Positions 43,264 through 54,730 of a DNA stretch of 64,000 nucleotides are shown here, in pieces. Location: positions 47,431-111,430 of the forward strand of contig MU400638.1 of NCBI GenBank assembly GCA_022578965.1, in the 5' to 3' direction. Source of the stretch: Xylaria sp. FL1777. Lineage: Eukaryota; Ascomycota; Sordariomycetes; Xylariales; Xylariaceae. The translations under genes and the position numbers were made by a program. The notes under the pieces are model-generated. The model searched no databases. It had not been told where the DNA came from and saw only the letters and a list, made by a program, of their open reading frames with translations. Every line of letters starts with the position of its first letter. Within the stretch, counting starts at the first letter, position 1.

Positions 43264-46200
43264 GGTCGACGGCCTACTCGAATAAAGCCAGGACTGCTGA
43301 CGTCCTGCCGACAAGAGAGCGACGGGTAGATGAATTGGGGGAGAAAGGAAGGACGAAAGGGGCGACCAGAAAACAGCAAGCTAAGAAGACGACGGCGGGG
43401 AGTGCGAAGAGAACGAAGACTCAGGCCGCGATGGAAGTCAATGCGCCCTCGAAGCTGGTACACGCTGCCATACACTACACAGGTCGGGGATGGAGGCGGG
43501 ATGGGATAGATTATGGGATGAGGAGGGAAAAGAAGGGTAGCAGAAAGAAATTCCTAGTACTGGTAGGGGAAAGTGAGTCGGGTTGGGGCGCGCAGAATTA
43601 CATAGAGTGTAACAACGAAGGTAATGATAATTTGAAAAGGGGAGCCTTGTTTTTTAGTACGGGGGAGATTGAAATTAAAGAGAAATTAGCAGCCATTCAG
43701 GGAGCGCCCAGGTACCGGTACTGTACTAAAAGTAACTCTGGGACGGGAAAGCAGCGATTGCACAGGGGGAAGGGGGGCTTTTACTGGTACACTCTACCTA
43801 CCTAGTCTAGTGTACGGGGCGTTCAGCAGCAGGCAACATCCAAGGATTGAACGGGCAGTTTCAACTTGAAGCTGTGTTAGTTACATACGTATACGTTTAT
43901 GCACAACGCCGATTTATCCACTGCCAGGTACTGCGCATGTATCTCGTGCTACTGGACTAGTGCTCAGCTCCAACCCGTGTGCCATGCTGCCATGCTGCCA
44001 TGCTGCCAGTGGCCTTTGGCCTTTGGCCTTTGAACTTGGAATCCAAGTTCACATTGCACGATAGATGTGGAGTAATACGTCACGACTAGTGCGTAGCGAT
44101 ACTGCTAGTGGTAGATAATAGTTCTGGATAATGTGTTAGAAACGGCTTCTTATTGCATATGTTGAAACGATAACTGTTGGTGTCATTCGATTTGCGGCGT
44201 AGTACAGATAAGACTGGAGCACTACATCATGAAGGAGGGTACTCGTTAGGTATGCCTCACAGCACCCGATAGTTTGGGACTGTTGTTGGTGTGAGACTTT
44301 GACAGTTACTGAATTTATATCCAAACGACTAGAGATTGAAGACTTCACATATGCATGGAAGCATAAGAATTTTGAATCCATTGGGTGATTTATCGTGCAA
44401 CTGCCACAACACTAAACATAACTACGGAGTACTACACACACCTGTAGGTCATCAGATTTAGGATTCAAGGTGCGGTCGATGAGGCAGGCTAGGTATACAC
44501 TACCTAATTACGGCTGCGTTGATAGGCCAGATAGTTTACACAGTACTGACCTCAGCGTTCTATTAATATACAATGATACGGCGTGCATAATAGTATTCTA
44601 CCGGTAGTATTTATTCTTACATGGTAAGGCTGAGTTCTGACTATGAATCCTACGCCTACCCAGTTGCCTTCTGCCTAACTATAAAATGTATACCTAATCA
44701 TCCTTCAACTCAGCCCCTCTCGACGTCTCCAAGCTCACATTGTGAATGCCGGCTCTTTAATGAGGGGAACCTCTAGTATGGGCTGTTCGAAGTTTGGCAA
44801 CTCAATACCCGTGGTTCGATATATACCGATTGCAAACTTAGGGATCATCTCGTGACAACATTGACCGCTGCCAATGCCTGTCTATAGTAGTAGTACAGCG
44901 GTAGGTCTGAAGGCAGAATCACTCTCTCTATCCCCTTATCAGTAGCTACTATCTACAAACTGCAAATGAGAGGAGAACCGCGGCATAAGTGGCGTCGCAT
45001 TGCATGGCTGAAGTCAGATGTTCTACACTTTATCTGCACTAGAGCTCCTCCCTTCTCCATGCTTAGTGGGGTTTTTCGAGCTCACTCACGTTGCTGCGGT
45101 CTTCAATTTCGTCATGTGCCAAGCCCACTACATATGCAGTAGATACTCCATACAAGTGTTGTAACTTTCGAAGAGTATACTTCATATAGTAGCCTCCTCA
45201 CTTGTTAAAGCTTGTCCCACGTTCCGATTTGAAGGAGTAATACCGGTAGCATGATACAGGGCAAAACAGGAAACTTGGGTCACAATTCGTAAGGTTGAGG
45301 ACGACGCCAGTAGCTATACTACGTAGGTACTTGGGAAACTGCGGGTTGTGTTACATTCATTTATTCATGACCGCATGCGTTAAGTACCTTACGCTAAGTA
45401 GTGGAGTGTACACTACATATGCATCAGGGAAATTTGCACCAGTGGCCAATAACGTGCTGCTTTGACAGCATACACTACCTATCTGGACTGATTATAAAGC
45501 AGCTGCCTGGACTGCCCAGGTGTGAAAATGTTCCACTCTTCAAAAATGCGTTTATTTAAGTGTTCCAGCAGAACAATTCCATGACAACTATTGTATTTAC
45601 ATCAACCCTCCTATCAGTGCCACATGGGATATCCCCCTAGGTCAATCACATCCCGCATCAAGCGTTCTCTTCAATTGTACTTCTACATTTGTATGGTAGT
45701 AGCAGTGTATCCCGACTCACCCCGGTTTAGTGGAACACTTATCATATGTAAGTATATAGTAGTAGCTCCCACTAGACTCATATGGGTGGTCAATGTGGTC
45801 ATTGTGCTTCCAGTCACAGTACTAGTAGCCTCGGTTAGATGCCAAACATCTAGACCCTTCAGACATCTTACATACTTAGTACTTAGAACAGCAGTATTTA
45901 TACTGCTAGTACGGTTCGAGTCAGCCTTTATGATCATGACTTTCTTTGGTGCCTGACCTTGTTTTTGTATAAGAGAATCCTCATAGGTACACAATTATAC
46001 TGGGTGGTCAAATCATGTAAAAGGAAAATTTAATATTTACTATAAGTAACGCGGTGTCCGCGCATTTCCGTGTGTTTGCTGGTCTATCACATCTCCTATG
46101 CTGGAGTTCATAGTTCATGTGACAAACCAGGCAACCATATACATAGTGGGGATCTAATTTCCAGATGGCCAATCAGATGAGAGAAAAGGCCCCACGGGGT

Positions 46201-48165
46201 CGCCCGAGACTCTTAATAAGTCCGATTTCTATCTTAGGATAAGTCTCGTTTTTTGTGCCTGTCTGGCTGTCAAGCGGGCTTGTGAGACATTGACTACCTA
46301 CGTGTACGTTGGAACCCAACATTGCCTATTCACATGTATGCATAAGGGCATTCTACGGTGAATGTGAGATAACCACTCAAACTACCTACGTAGGGACTAT
46401 ACCTGATAGGTACAGTCCAACCTATCTGGAGATGAAAACAAGTGGCCAATCAAATCATGCAAAATCCATCATAAACAGACTAGTCGGATTTTACCGTCAG
46501 GGAATCTAGGTACGTACTGTACATGTACTTGAGAGAAATCTTCGAGATACTAAAACGCTTTGGCCTTTTCCTGCAGGTCAGCAACCTGGTCGACCTGCTT
46601 GTACATATACGTGTACTAGGGCCCGTACCTCTCCTCGTACTGTGGGAATAGGTACAGTCAACTAAAATATATGGCGCACTGGATAGGCACAGTCTTAGCC
46701 TGTGAGGTGTTTCTTTTCCCCTTTGCTGTCTTGAATGTGCTACCTACAGCACCGTATAAGAAAATTTCCGAGACCGATACCGTTGCTGCTCGAGCAAAGG
46801 GCGAGAGACTCACTCGTCACTCGAACGTTTCGCGGGGTTGCATTGCTTTGCCAACCTCCAGACACCCTACAGAGCTCTCACCTATCCCTAATGTAACATA
46901 ACAAGAGATGGGATTCCAAGGATAAAAATTTGCTTTCAAGGCATAAACTAATCCACTAAAGGAATGGCACACGAAAGCAGAGCTGCGTACTTTAAAAAAT
47001 ATGAAATACGCAGTAGAGCCATAATTACGTAAACAATTCCTAGCTTGTTTCTATTAACAGCAGCTTCAATTCTATTATCACTAACTAAGTATACCGGTAG
47101 TCTTAACCAGATCGGCAGATATAGGTATTGCTAGTCAGAGATACTGGTATCATTATCATTCAGAGAACTCGAACGAGATTCTAACCTCGCAGAACTATAG
47201 CCAGCAACAATACATATACATAGGCCTTTGTCATTACATTATTTACTACTTTGTCCTCTAATTACTAATCAGCGATTGCCAACAAAGGTCAATTGGTTCT
47301 ATACTTCTACTATATGGGGATTGCGGTCACTTTCGATGGACACTGGTATACTATGATGTAGTAGGTAGCCCTGTAAGTTAGTGATATCTGTGCAAAACCA
47401 GGTGTTGATGAGTAGCACATTCTCCTGAATGCAAAGGATAAGCCCCCTTAATTACGTGAGAATCCAAGCTGCGTCACGGAGGCTGAGCATTCAGTGTTGT
47501 TGATCAACAAACCAATGTACATGAGATGGCATTTCTGATATAAGGATTCAAGCCAAACAATAATAGCTAACTTCTGAACTAGGATATGTACATATGGCTT
47601 GGAATTATCTAAAAATGCCTTCACGAACACTAGACGATATGGTGTTGCATACCAAAAGTCAGTACGATCAAGTTCATATGATAGCTTTGATCATATGCAC
47701 TATTCGCTCGACTATCTGTATAGACGAAGTGTTCGTCTGGGGAGTTATGTTCCTCCTCGAGTCCATCTATATTTCAGTTGACTGGGTATTCGCTTTTGGG
47801 GCTCGGACCTATGTGATTTTATGCCTCAGATGAGCCAATTATACACTACATGAATTGGTCTCATCTCAAACCCAACTCCATCGTCGAATAGAATCGTGAA
47901 GGCGGCATACTGCATGTAGCTCTAGGTGTTCTTAGGCTAAGTATGTGGATATATGAGCTTCACCAGGAACTAATCTGATAGTTAGAATACCGGGTATCCT
48001 CGTGGTGGTATACGCGGGAACATCACACCTTTCCCGGCACAGTCAATCTCTTCAGCTCGCCGCAAGTAAGAACTCCCGCATTATAGTAATAGCCTCAGTG
48101 ATGTAGCGTGTAGTGATTGATCAAGGGGGTCTTCAGCGATGTTGTAATATGTACTCTATTACGGT
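43264..48165. other. Gene-poor 4.9-kb region with short repeats
   Basis: No frame here resembles a known protein. Local structure: an 8-bp CCATGCTG tandem repeat (43982-44008), a 7-bp GGCCTTT tandem repeat (44010-44031) and a perfect inverted repeat with 9-bp arms (44032-44050). Similar short phrases recur near 46010-46025 and 46440-46460 (GTGG-CAA-TCAAATCATG-AAAA). The frame at 45591-45956 starts with TTG and is rich in hydrophobic residues, but has no family match that I know. The stretch is likely decayed or long regulatory DNA. Confidence 0.4.
43982..44050. repeat. Cluster of tandem and inverted repeats
   Basis: Three copies of CCATGCTG, then three copies of GGCCTTT, then GAACTTGGA-A-TCCAAGTTC, a perfect 9-bp-arm palindrome with a one-base centre. 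All lie within 69 bp of non-coding DNA. Confidence 0.8.
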
Positions 48166-49129
48166 TCAGACATTTTTATCAAATAACTTGGTGATCGGTT
48201 TTGCAGACTGTTCCACAGTGTAAGCAAAGCTAGGGACAATCCTACGACACGGAGATACTCACGTCGATAAACTTCTCAAGCTCTTTGTCTAGGTTCGAAA
48301 GGTCGTCCTTGCGCCGTTTGTTGTCAGCAATGAGTTTTTGCTTACGCTTCAGAAGTTCCATTCGCTTCTGCTCAAGGGCCTCTCGCTCGCTTCGTTCGTG
48401 CTCAATCCGTGCGACCATCAGAGCATTCTCATCGTCGGCCGCGTGCTCAGGCTTCAGCGCCAGGAACTCCTCCACGGAGATTAGAGGAAGTTGCTGATAC
48501 GAGTGACTATTATTCATCTCTATTAGCTCTTGCGCGAGTTCGGTTACTGAGTAGCAATAGGAGCCGCGAATTCTGTCGAAGTAGGCGGGAATTGATGAAT
48601 TCATGACGGCCATCATCATCATACAGTCGATTTTCTTATTATCTACGCAGACTTTGCGGACTGGGGTGCTTGTGCTTGTGCTTGAGGCGACGAAAGCCGG
48701 AACTACTGGCATGTCCTCTACTTGTGTTTGTTCCCTGACATCCTGATCAGGTGTAGACACGGGAGCAGTGGGAACTGACTCAAATGATTCGCATGCCGCG
48801 ATCTCGCCCTGTAGGTGTCGCTGTTCGTAATACAGGTTCTGGAGTTGGAGGTGGAGGCGGTCGACCTCTTGACGGGCTTCGGAGGTTTGGGCCTTGGTCT
48901 GCCGCGCTGCGAAGTTGGCTGCTCGATGTAATCCGCGAAGCTGTGCGAGGTTCGTAATCAGGAGCTTCTGTTGCTTAGATGTCTCGAGTTGGGCTTCGGC
49001 CGATGCCGCGTCAATTGGGCCAGCGGCGACGATCTGGTCGACGAGATTTAAGGCTTGGAGGCGCGTGTCTCGCGAGGCCGCCAGCACGGTTGCCAGCTCT
49101 GGATCGGTCACGATTTCGTTGACGGCCAT
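48166..49129 (-). CDS. THOC5: THO complex subunit 5 (THOC5/Fmip family)
   Basis: Two exons (49129-48263 and a 42-nt exon 48207-48166), 302 aa. The protein starts MAVNEIVTDPELATVL and holds a coiled coil with LYYEQRHLQGEIAACESFES, then the family core LPLISVEEFLALKPEH, DENALMVARIEHERSERE, KQKLIADNKRRKDDLSNLDKELEKFID. The short last exon adds SAKPITKLFDKNV, which matches the conserved C-terminus of fungal THOC5. THO couples transcription with mRNA export in the nucleus. An upstream in-frame ATG at 49294 would add 55 residues with no conserved content, so the internal start is preferred. Intron phase is 0. Confidence 0.87.
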
Positions 49130-50368
49130 GACTGCTCTGGCGCAGAGAAAGGATGCTTTTGCGGTATTGATTGTATAGTGAGTTGGGGGCGTGTAGATAG
49201 CCTGCCTACCTAGGACCAGCGGAACCTTTTTGGTGTTTTTTGGGCTAACCAATCGCAATTGCGGTTCAAGTTGACCCGCAGCAAGGCTAGCCATTTGTTC
49301 CGCGTGTGGGGGAAGAGCTCAGCTTTCTAAAAGCAAACGGCAGCACGGCTCGGCCAGCACGCTTCTGATTGGGCACTGGCTGGGAAAGGACCCTTGGGGT
49401 CACCCTGTCAATCTTGGCGTAACGCTGCACGATGGCTGGCTGTCTTTGGTGTGTTCAGCTCGGCACCTATGTACCTGCTGCTAGACATCCCGTGCCTACT
49501 AAACTTAGGTACCACCTACTTAAGTAAGTATAGGTATAGAGGCATGATCTACCAAGTAATATGTAGGTATATATCTGCTAGAACTGTCTGCATTCAAGCC
49601 TCTTGACATCCAGTACCTACTGCGTAGGTAGGTACCTAGGTAGTTAATTATGTAAGGTAGAGAGTGCGCTTACTGCGTACTTCGGTTAGTAGGAGGGGGA
49701 TATTTCAAATTCTCTGCAATAAGCCCTTAAATTGTCGCGGACGAATGACTGTAGATATGCACTCGCCGCATCCTTGCCGCCGTCAATTAATAAGGTCGGC
49801 TTCTAACTTTTAAGTTGGGCTGTAACAGGAACTCAATATTACCACCTTTTGTTTTTTGGGTTTCCGTTTTCTTCAGGAATAATAAATAGGTAGTTTCTAG
49901 TAACTAATGAATTTTTTTAAACTTGTATTATACCATGAAACGAGTCAATTACCCAGGTGCAATTCCCAAGCTATAGATCTCGCTGTTTCAATTCGGATGT
50001 TTTCACCTCTTAGTTTACACTAAGACCCGGCCTCTCTCTCATTGTTGCATACAGCTGGAGACCAACTCCACCGCCAAATCCTCCTGACTAGCCAATCTCC
50101 GCTCGAAATCCACCGCATGTGATTACGCCTCTGTCTCGTTCGTTCCTGGTTGTTGGGTCGTACTCGCTGCCGTACCCAATTTGTCAGTTTGTGGCAACCG
50201 CCAGTCCTCTTTATTAGTAGATATGCGACGTCCTTGAACCCCTCGACCACCGCTTTATTCGAGCTGGTCCAATTGACCTTTACCGGTTCCTCAGCGGCCT
50301 TGCGCGACCTTCTTGCTCGGACTTCGTCGCATCGACTTGCCCTTGCCTCATACTGCCAGACACCCGCC
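49130..50368. promoter_or_regulatory. Divergent intergenic region THOC5 / IZH3
   Basis: 1.2 kb. It includes a TACCTAGGTA / AAGTAGGTA array at about 49480-49645, and an AT-rich part at 49840-49940. A CCAAT box sits near 49250. The frame from 50150 to the IZH3 ATG remains open but has no ATG. Confidence 0.4.
49480..49645. repeat. TACCTAGGTA / AAGTAGGTA-type array
   Basis: Several short blocks, ending with GTAGGTAGGTACCTAGGTAG near 49625-49645, in the THOC5/IZH3 spacer. Confidence 0.7.
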
Positions 50369-52094
50369 ATGTCTTGCTCTTCGTCTTACGCCCTTGGGTC
50401 TATCCAAGATGCTCCCGAGGCCATGAGCTCCGGTGCAGCAGTCCACGACCGGAGAATGCAGCGCCGCCGCCACTCCTCGTTTGTTCCTCGTCGGCGGAAG
50501 TCTATAGTCAACCAAATCATGGATGGAGAGGAGGCACTCTTGCTCAAGGTATACCTGCCCATCCCTTCATCAATGGATGACTGGGCTGACTTGGAAAAGG
50601 TTGACCTGTTTCTCTCCGATCTTGAGCGCCGCCTAGAATCCCTCGAAAGCTACGGCGACCTAATGCACGTCGATGCCAGCATAGCAAAGGCGTTCTCGAC
50701 TTTGCAGGCAGTGCGAGAAAGATGTTCCCACGTATCCGAAGAAGTTATTGGTGCGGGCCGGCGTCGCCTCCAGATCATGGTTGAAACACTCGACGCTAGG
50801 TATCAGGGCGCCCTCGCGCGAGCTGAGTCCATGAACGAGAAGGCCCGGATGGGCATCGAACTTTTAGATGGCATGTTGGATGACTTCGAGTCGCGGGCAA
50901 TCAAGTTGCGAGACCAAGGATTTGCGAACGCTGCCGGGGCCGCCGAAAGCCTCATGGGTGGAGGCCGGCGGGTGATGGATGAGGGTCTCGAGCGTGCCCG
51001 TGGTGTAGTCGACGAGAGCATTGGACGGGCCATGCGTGCAGCCGAGTCCCTTGAAGAGCATGTTCAGAGCGCCATCATGCGGGCCCGTGAGCACGGCTTG
51101 CTGAAATATGACGAACTACCCGTTCCGTGGAGGATTAATCCTCATATTATCAAGGGTTACCGCTTCTCTGACTCTAAGATCGAGTGTGTCCGATCCATGT
51201 TCGGTGTCTCTAACGAGACTGTAAACATTTGGTCTCACGCGCTTGGCTTTTTTGTTGTTCTGTCTGTTGCCTTTTATTATTATCCGGCAACCGCCAATTT
51301 TTCCCTATACACCAATACCGACGTTTTCATCGCTGCAGTTTTCTTCGCCGCTGCCTGTAAATGCCTAATCTGCAGTACAATATGGCATACGATGAATTGC
51401 GTCGCAGATCAGACCTTAATGGAGCGTTTCGCTTGCGTTGATTACACCGGCATATCATTATTGATCGCTGCGTCGATTATGACCACCGAATACACCGCCT
51501 TCTATTGCGAACCAATCTCCCGCTGGACATGTGAGTTATTTTCGGAGTCGTTTTCGTTTACTAGAAGCTTCTCATACTCTCATAAATTGCGCTGAAGAAC
51601 AGGGATAACTGACTTCGACTGTTATAGATATGACTGCTACTGCAATTTTGGGTATCGGGGGCACAATTTTGCCATGGCACCCTACGTTCAATGGCCAAGA
51701 GATGGCTTGGCTAAGAGTCGGCTTTTTCATTGGGCTAGCAGCGACAGGTTTCATGCCAATTTTTCAAATTGTTTTAACCCGCGGCTCTACCTGGGCTTAC
51801 GAATTTTACCTGGACTCTAACCTGGTAAAATCACTTCTGGTTTACGTTTTAGGGGCGTGTATATATGCTAGCAAGGTCCCAGAAAGATGGTTCCCTGGCG
51901 CATTCGATTTCTTCGGCAACGCCCACAATTTATGGCATGTGAGTGATAGCTAATTACAACAGGAATTGGCACAACATCACTAACCGGATCAATAGATGGC
52001 GGTCCTTGGAGGGATCATTTACCATTATATTGCCATGCTACAGTTCTTCTCGGGTGCTTTCGAGAGAGCAAAACTTGGGTGTCCAACGTACTGA
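50369..52094 (+). CDS. IZH3: AdipoR/hemolysin-III family membrane protein, IZH3 type
   Basis: Three exons (50369-51530, 51628-51938, 51996-52094), 523 aa. A soluble N-terminal part of about 280 residues is rich in helices (MDDWADLEKVDLFLSDLERR, then Ala/Arg/Glu-rich heptads to HVQSAIMRAREHG), as in yeast Izh3. The seven-helix PAQR domain starts with INPHIIKGYRFS, has NETVNIWSHALGF with the first metal-type His, CLICSTIWHTMNC, CVDYTGIS, and ends HNLWHMAVLGGIIYHY with the last histidines, joined by the 57-nt intron 2. The family is linked to zinc and sterol homeostasis in yeast, and AdipoR relatives have ceramidase activity. The protein ends in a short tail. The gene is convergent with the cysteine-rich GPI gene, 184 bp apart. 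Confidence 0.93.
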
Positions 52095-52278
52095 GCACTG
52101 CTACCAGAGGTGCAATTTCATATGCTTAGTTACTGTACTAAAGGGGTTATTTAGCGGCTAACGCGTCTCCCAATATTCAACACCAAGCCCCTCGTCCCTA
52201 ATTTGAGGCGCACTACTCTACAACGTTTCACCCCACGATTCGCACCTCCAATTATCGTCAAAAACCTACACCCTAGGC

Positions 52279-53131
52279 TTATAAAAAGACGGCAAATAAG
52301 CCTGCGATAGCTATCACAGAGAAAGAGCCTATGCGGCCTTCTTTCTCTTTGGTAGCAGTAGAAACCTGGACCAAAGGCGAAACTGACGCGGTGGCCTGGG
52401 CTGAAGATGAAGTGGACATGGAGGCCCAGTGTGAAGATGACGTAGACGCATTTGCTATCTGTATTACAACGGGTGCTGAAGCGGAAGGTGTTTCACGGCA
52501 AGCCGTGAAATATCCCACGGTAAACTCAGTCAGGAAATCCGACACAGATTTGTCGAAAGGCTCCGTATAAGGCTCTATATCAGAATCCGGCACGTCGATT
52601 GGAGTCGGTCCCGGATGAGCTGTGAGAAACGGCGTGACGGTGAAAGTCCGACTGACCCTAGCCTGCGTGGCCACGATAGGATCGGGGTTCGTGTTATAGC
52701 CATTGACAGCGGCATTTGGCAGATCAAAACCAGCCCTCTCGGCGCACGCTGCTACGTCTTCATCCTACTCAACTGCTTAGCGACTTGGTAGTCCATTTTA
52801 TCACTATCGCAACCTACCTCCAAGCAGCAATACCCCGCGACGGGTGCACAATAACTACCATCATTGCAAAAGCCTCCGTCGAGTTGGCAGCATGTCTATT
52901 TCACTGTTAACACAAAGAATAGCTTGGCACTAGCCAACCTACCTGACCAAGATTTGGGTTAAAACACCATGTGCTTTCCAGCCCGCCACACGGTATTGAA
53001 CCATTACCATATGTCTGGTCGCAGGTCGCCAACTGTCGTCTACGAGATGACGTGGACAGTGGCGAGTAGCTTTCTGTTGCTTGTGCTAGGAGCTCGAAAG
53101 CCGGAAGGAGGAATAACGACGAGTATAACAT
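52279..53131 (-). CDS. Cysteine-rich secreted protein, probably GPI-anchored (unrecognised family)
   Basis: Three exons (53131-52943, 52895-52818, 52764-52279), 250 aa. Residues 1-18 look like a signal peptide (MLYSSLFLLPAFELLAQA). A cysteine-rich part follows: CDQTYGNGSIPCGG, WCFNPNLGQTCCQLDGGFC, then GSYCAPVAGYCCLE in exon 2, and DVAACAERAGFDLP in exon 3. A Ser/Thr-rich stretch leads to a C-terminal hydrophobic segment (FSVIAIAGLFAVFL) that ends the protein, as in GPI precursors. I have seen the same layout in many Pezizomycotina surface proteins, but no function is known to me. Splice sites were chosen by the cysteine pattern and all phases are 0. An adhesive or surface role is only inferred. 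Confidence 0.75.
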
Positions 53132-54730
53132 GTTGGTGTTGCTAGGGCTTTTACGCCACCTAGTGTAATCAAGCTTGGGGTCGACAAGTGGGCAGTCTTT
53201 TCGACACAACGAAGTTACGGGCGACCAATCGAGAATGATGATTTCCCAGGGACGCGGTTGAGAACAAAGGCTAAACACCGGACGAGAAAAGATGATGAGT
53301 AGACGGGCAATTAGAGATGCATAGACCGAACGAACAAGAGTATAGAGTATAGAGATGTAATGATACGAAGAGCCAAGTGGTACGAAAGGGAATGCGTTCT
53401 TAGAATCTTGCAGGATAGACGTTAGCGGAAAAGGACAGCTTCTTAAATAAATAGCAACGGGCTATTGTTCCCTTGCGATGAGGCAGGGAAAATACGAATT
53501 ACATCTAATTTTTTACCTGAATAATCGACCTCCGTGTCTGAACTCAGATCAATTAAGAAGCATTTCAATTCCATAGTACTTGAGGTGTCCAGCCGATCTA
53601 TTAAGCCCCTACATAGCTCACGCGGCTGTTTAGGAGAGGTGGTGGAATTTGACATTCGTTAAGTTGTTCGGATTAGCGTTATATAACCAACCCTCCCTCC
53701 ATCCCTCCTCCCTACCTCCTGAATCTAGGTCTCTATAACCTACGCCTCTTACCTCAGTTAGCCCTGACGAGTTCATTAGCACTGGTATATACTACCTACC
53801 TACCTACCCAACGAACGGCTTTGATTTAGCGGTATTTAAATACTTTCTTCAAGGTATTCGATGGCTACACTCTAAAAAGAAAAGAAAGAAAAAAGAGGGG
53901 GGGGGGGAAGGTCCTGGCTTCCTTCGTTCGAGCTGAGGTAAATATTTATTCTGTCCATGGCTTTTACTACCAGGCCTACTCAGTATGGAGGGAAGTTGTC
54001 CTATTGATGTCGTCAGTCCCATCTACATATGCGTATACGTACATACAGACACTCACGCAAGGGCAACCCTTGGAAAAAATGGTTGGGACTGTGGCTGTCG
54101 AGGTATGAGACATAAATCCAGAAGTAATTGGTTCCTCATTCTCGTTTCACTGCCACTAATTACCACCTCTTCTTCTAGAGTTGACTAGCGTCAATAAATG
54201 TTCTCCCTGCTGATATTAATAGACATCATGACGCGGGAAAGATGGCGTAGCTGTGTATAATATTGGCATGAGTTTAAAACCCCGGACTCGTTTTCTCGTT
54301 ATTCTAAGTGTTACTAAACTTAGGTAGGTTTTGAAGCAGGCCGTTTTTTTACCTATGTCCATCTGAACCACTTGTTGTCCCCTACCGAACTCCTTGTTAT
54401 TTTATTTTGTTTTGACCCAGCGATTAAACCTAACATGTAGTAGTACAATATCGCTTCAAACCAGGTGCGATAATTCACCCTTTATCGTCAATGTCGTCCA
54501 TAACGTGAATCCCATCGCGTTCATTTGAATCATCATTGCAATTGTTGAAATATAATACAAGTCGCACTGAACTTTGTCCTTCTAATCCTGTTCGAAAGGG
54601 GCGTTTTGATTCTTGACCGGGATCGCCAGGCGACATATCCCATTCTTTGACGAAGCTTGCTCGGTCCTGCACCTAGTTTCGATGCGGGCTTTCGAGGACA
54701 CACTTAAACCACGAAGCGGAACCCTCTTCG
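53132..54730. other. Intergenic region between GPI-type gene and BUB2
   Basis: 1.6 kb. A 70-codon ATG frame at 53655-53443 (minus) has no recognisable content and is left uncalled. A poly-G run (about 12 nt) lies at 53897-53908 after an A-rich tract; TACCTACC repeats lie at about 53790-53810. Other sequence is AT-leaning with no RNA gene seen. Confidence 0.4.

Noticed and set aside
43335..43805. 156-codon frame upstream of the glycosyltransferase
   Set aside because: Lys/Gly/Arg-rich translation of purine-rich promoter DNA; no motif.
45591..45956. 121-codon hydrophobic frame in the gene-poor island
   Set aside because: It starts with TTG, overlaps an equally open antisense frame, and has no recognisable family. 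Hydrophobicity comes from T-rich sequence.
49130..49294. N-terminal extension of THOC5 from the upstream ATG at 49294
   Set aside because: The 55 extra residues have no conservation that I know, and the family-like start is the ATG at 49129.
53443..53655. 70-codon ATG frame on the minus strand
   Set aside because: Length is within chance expectation; no signal peptide, motif or neighbouring exon supports it.
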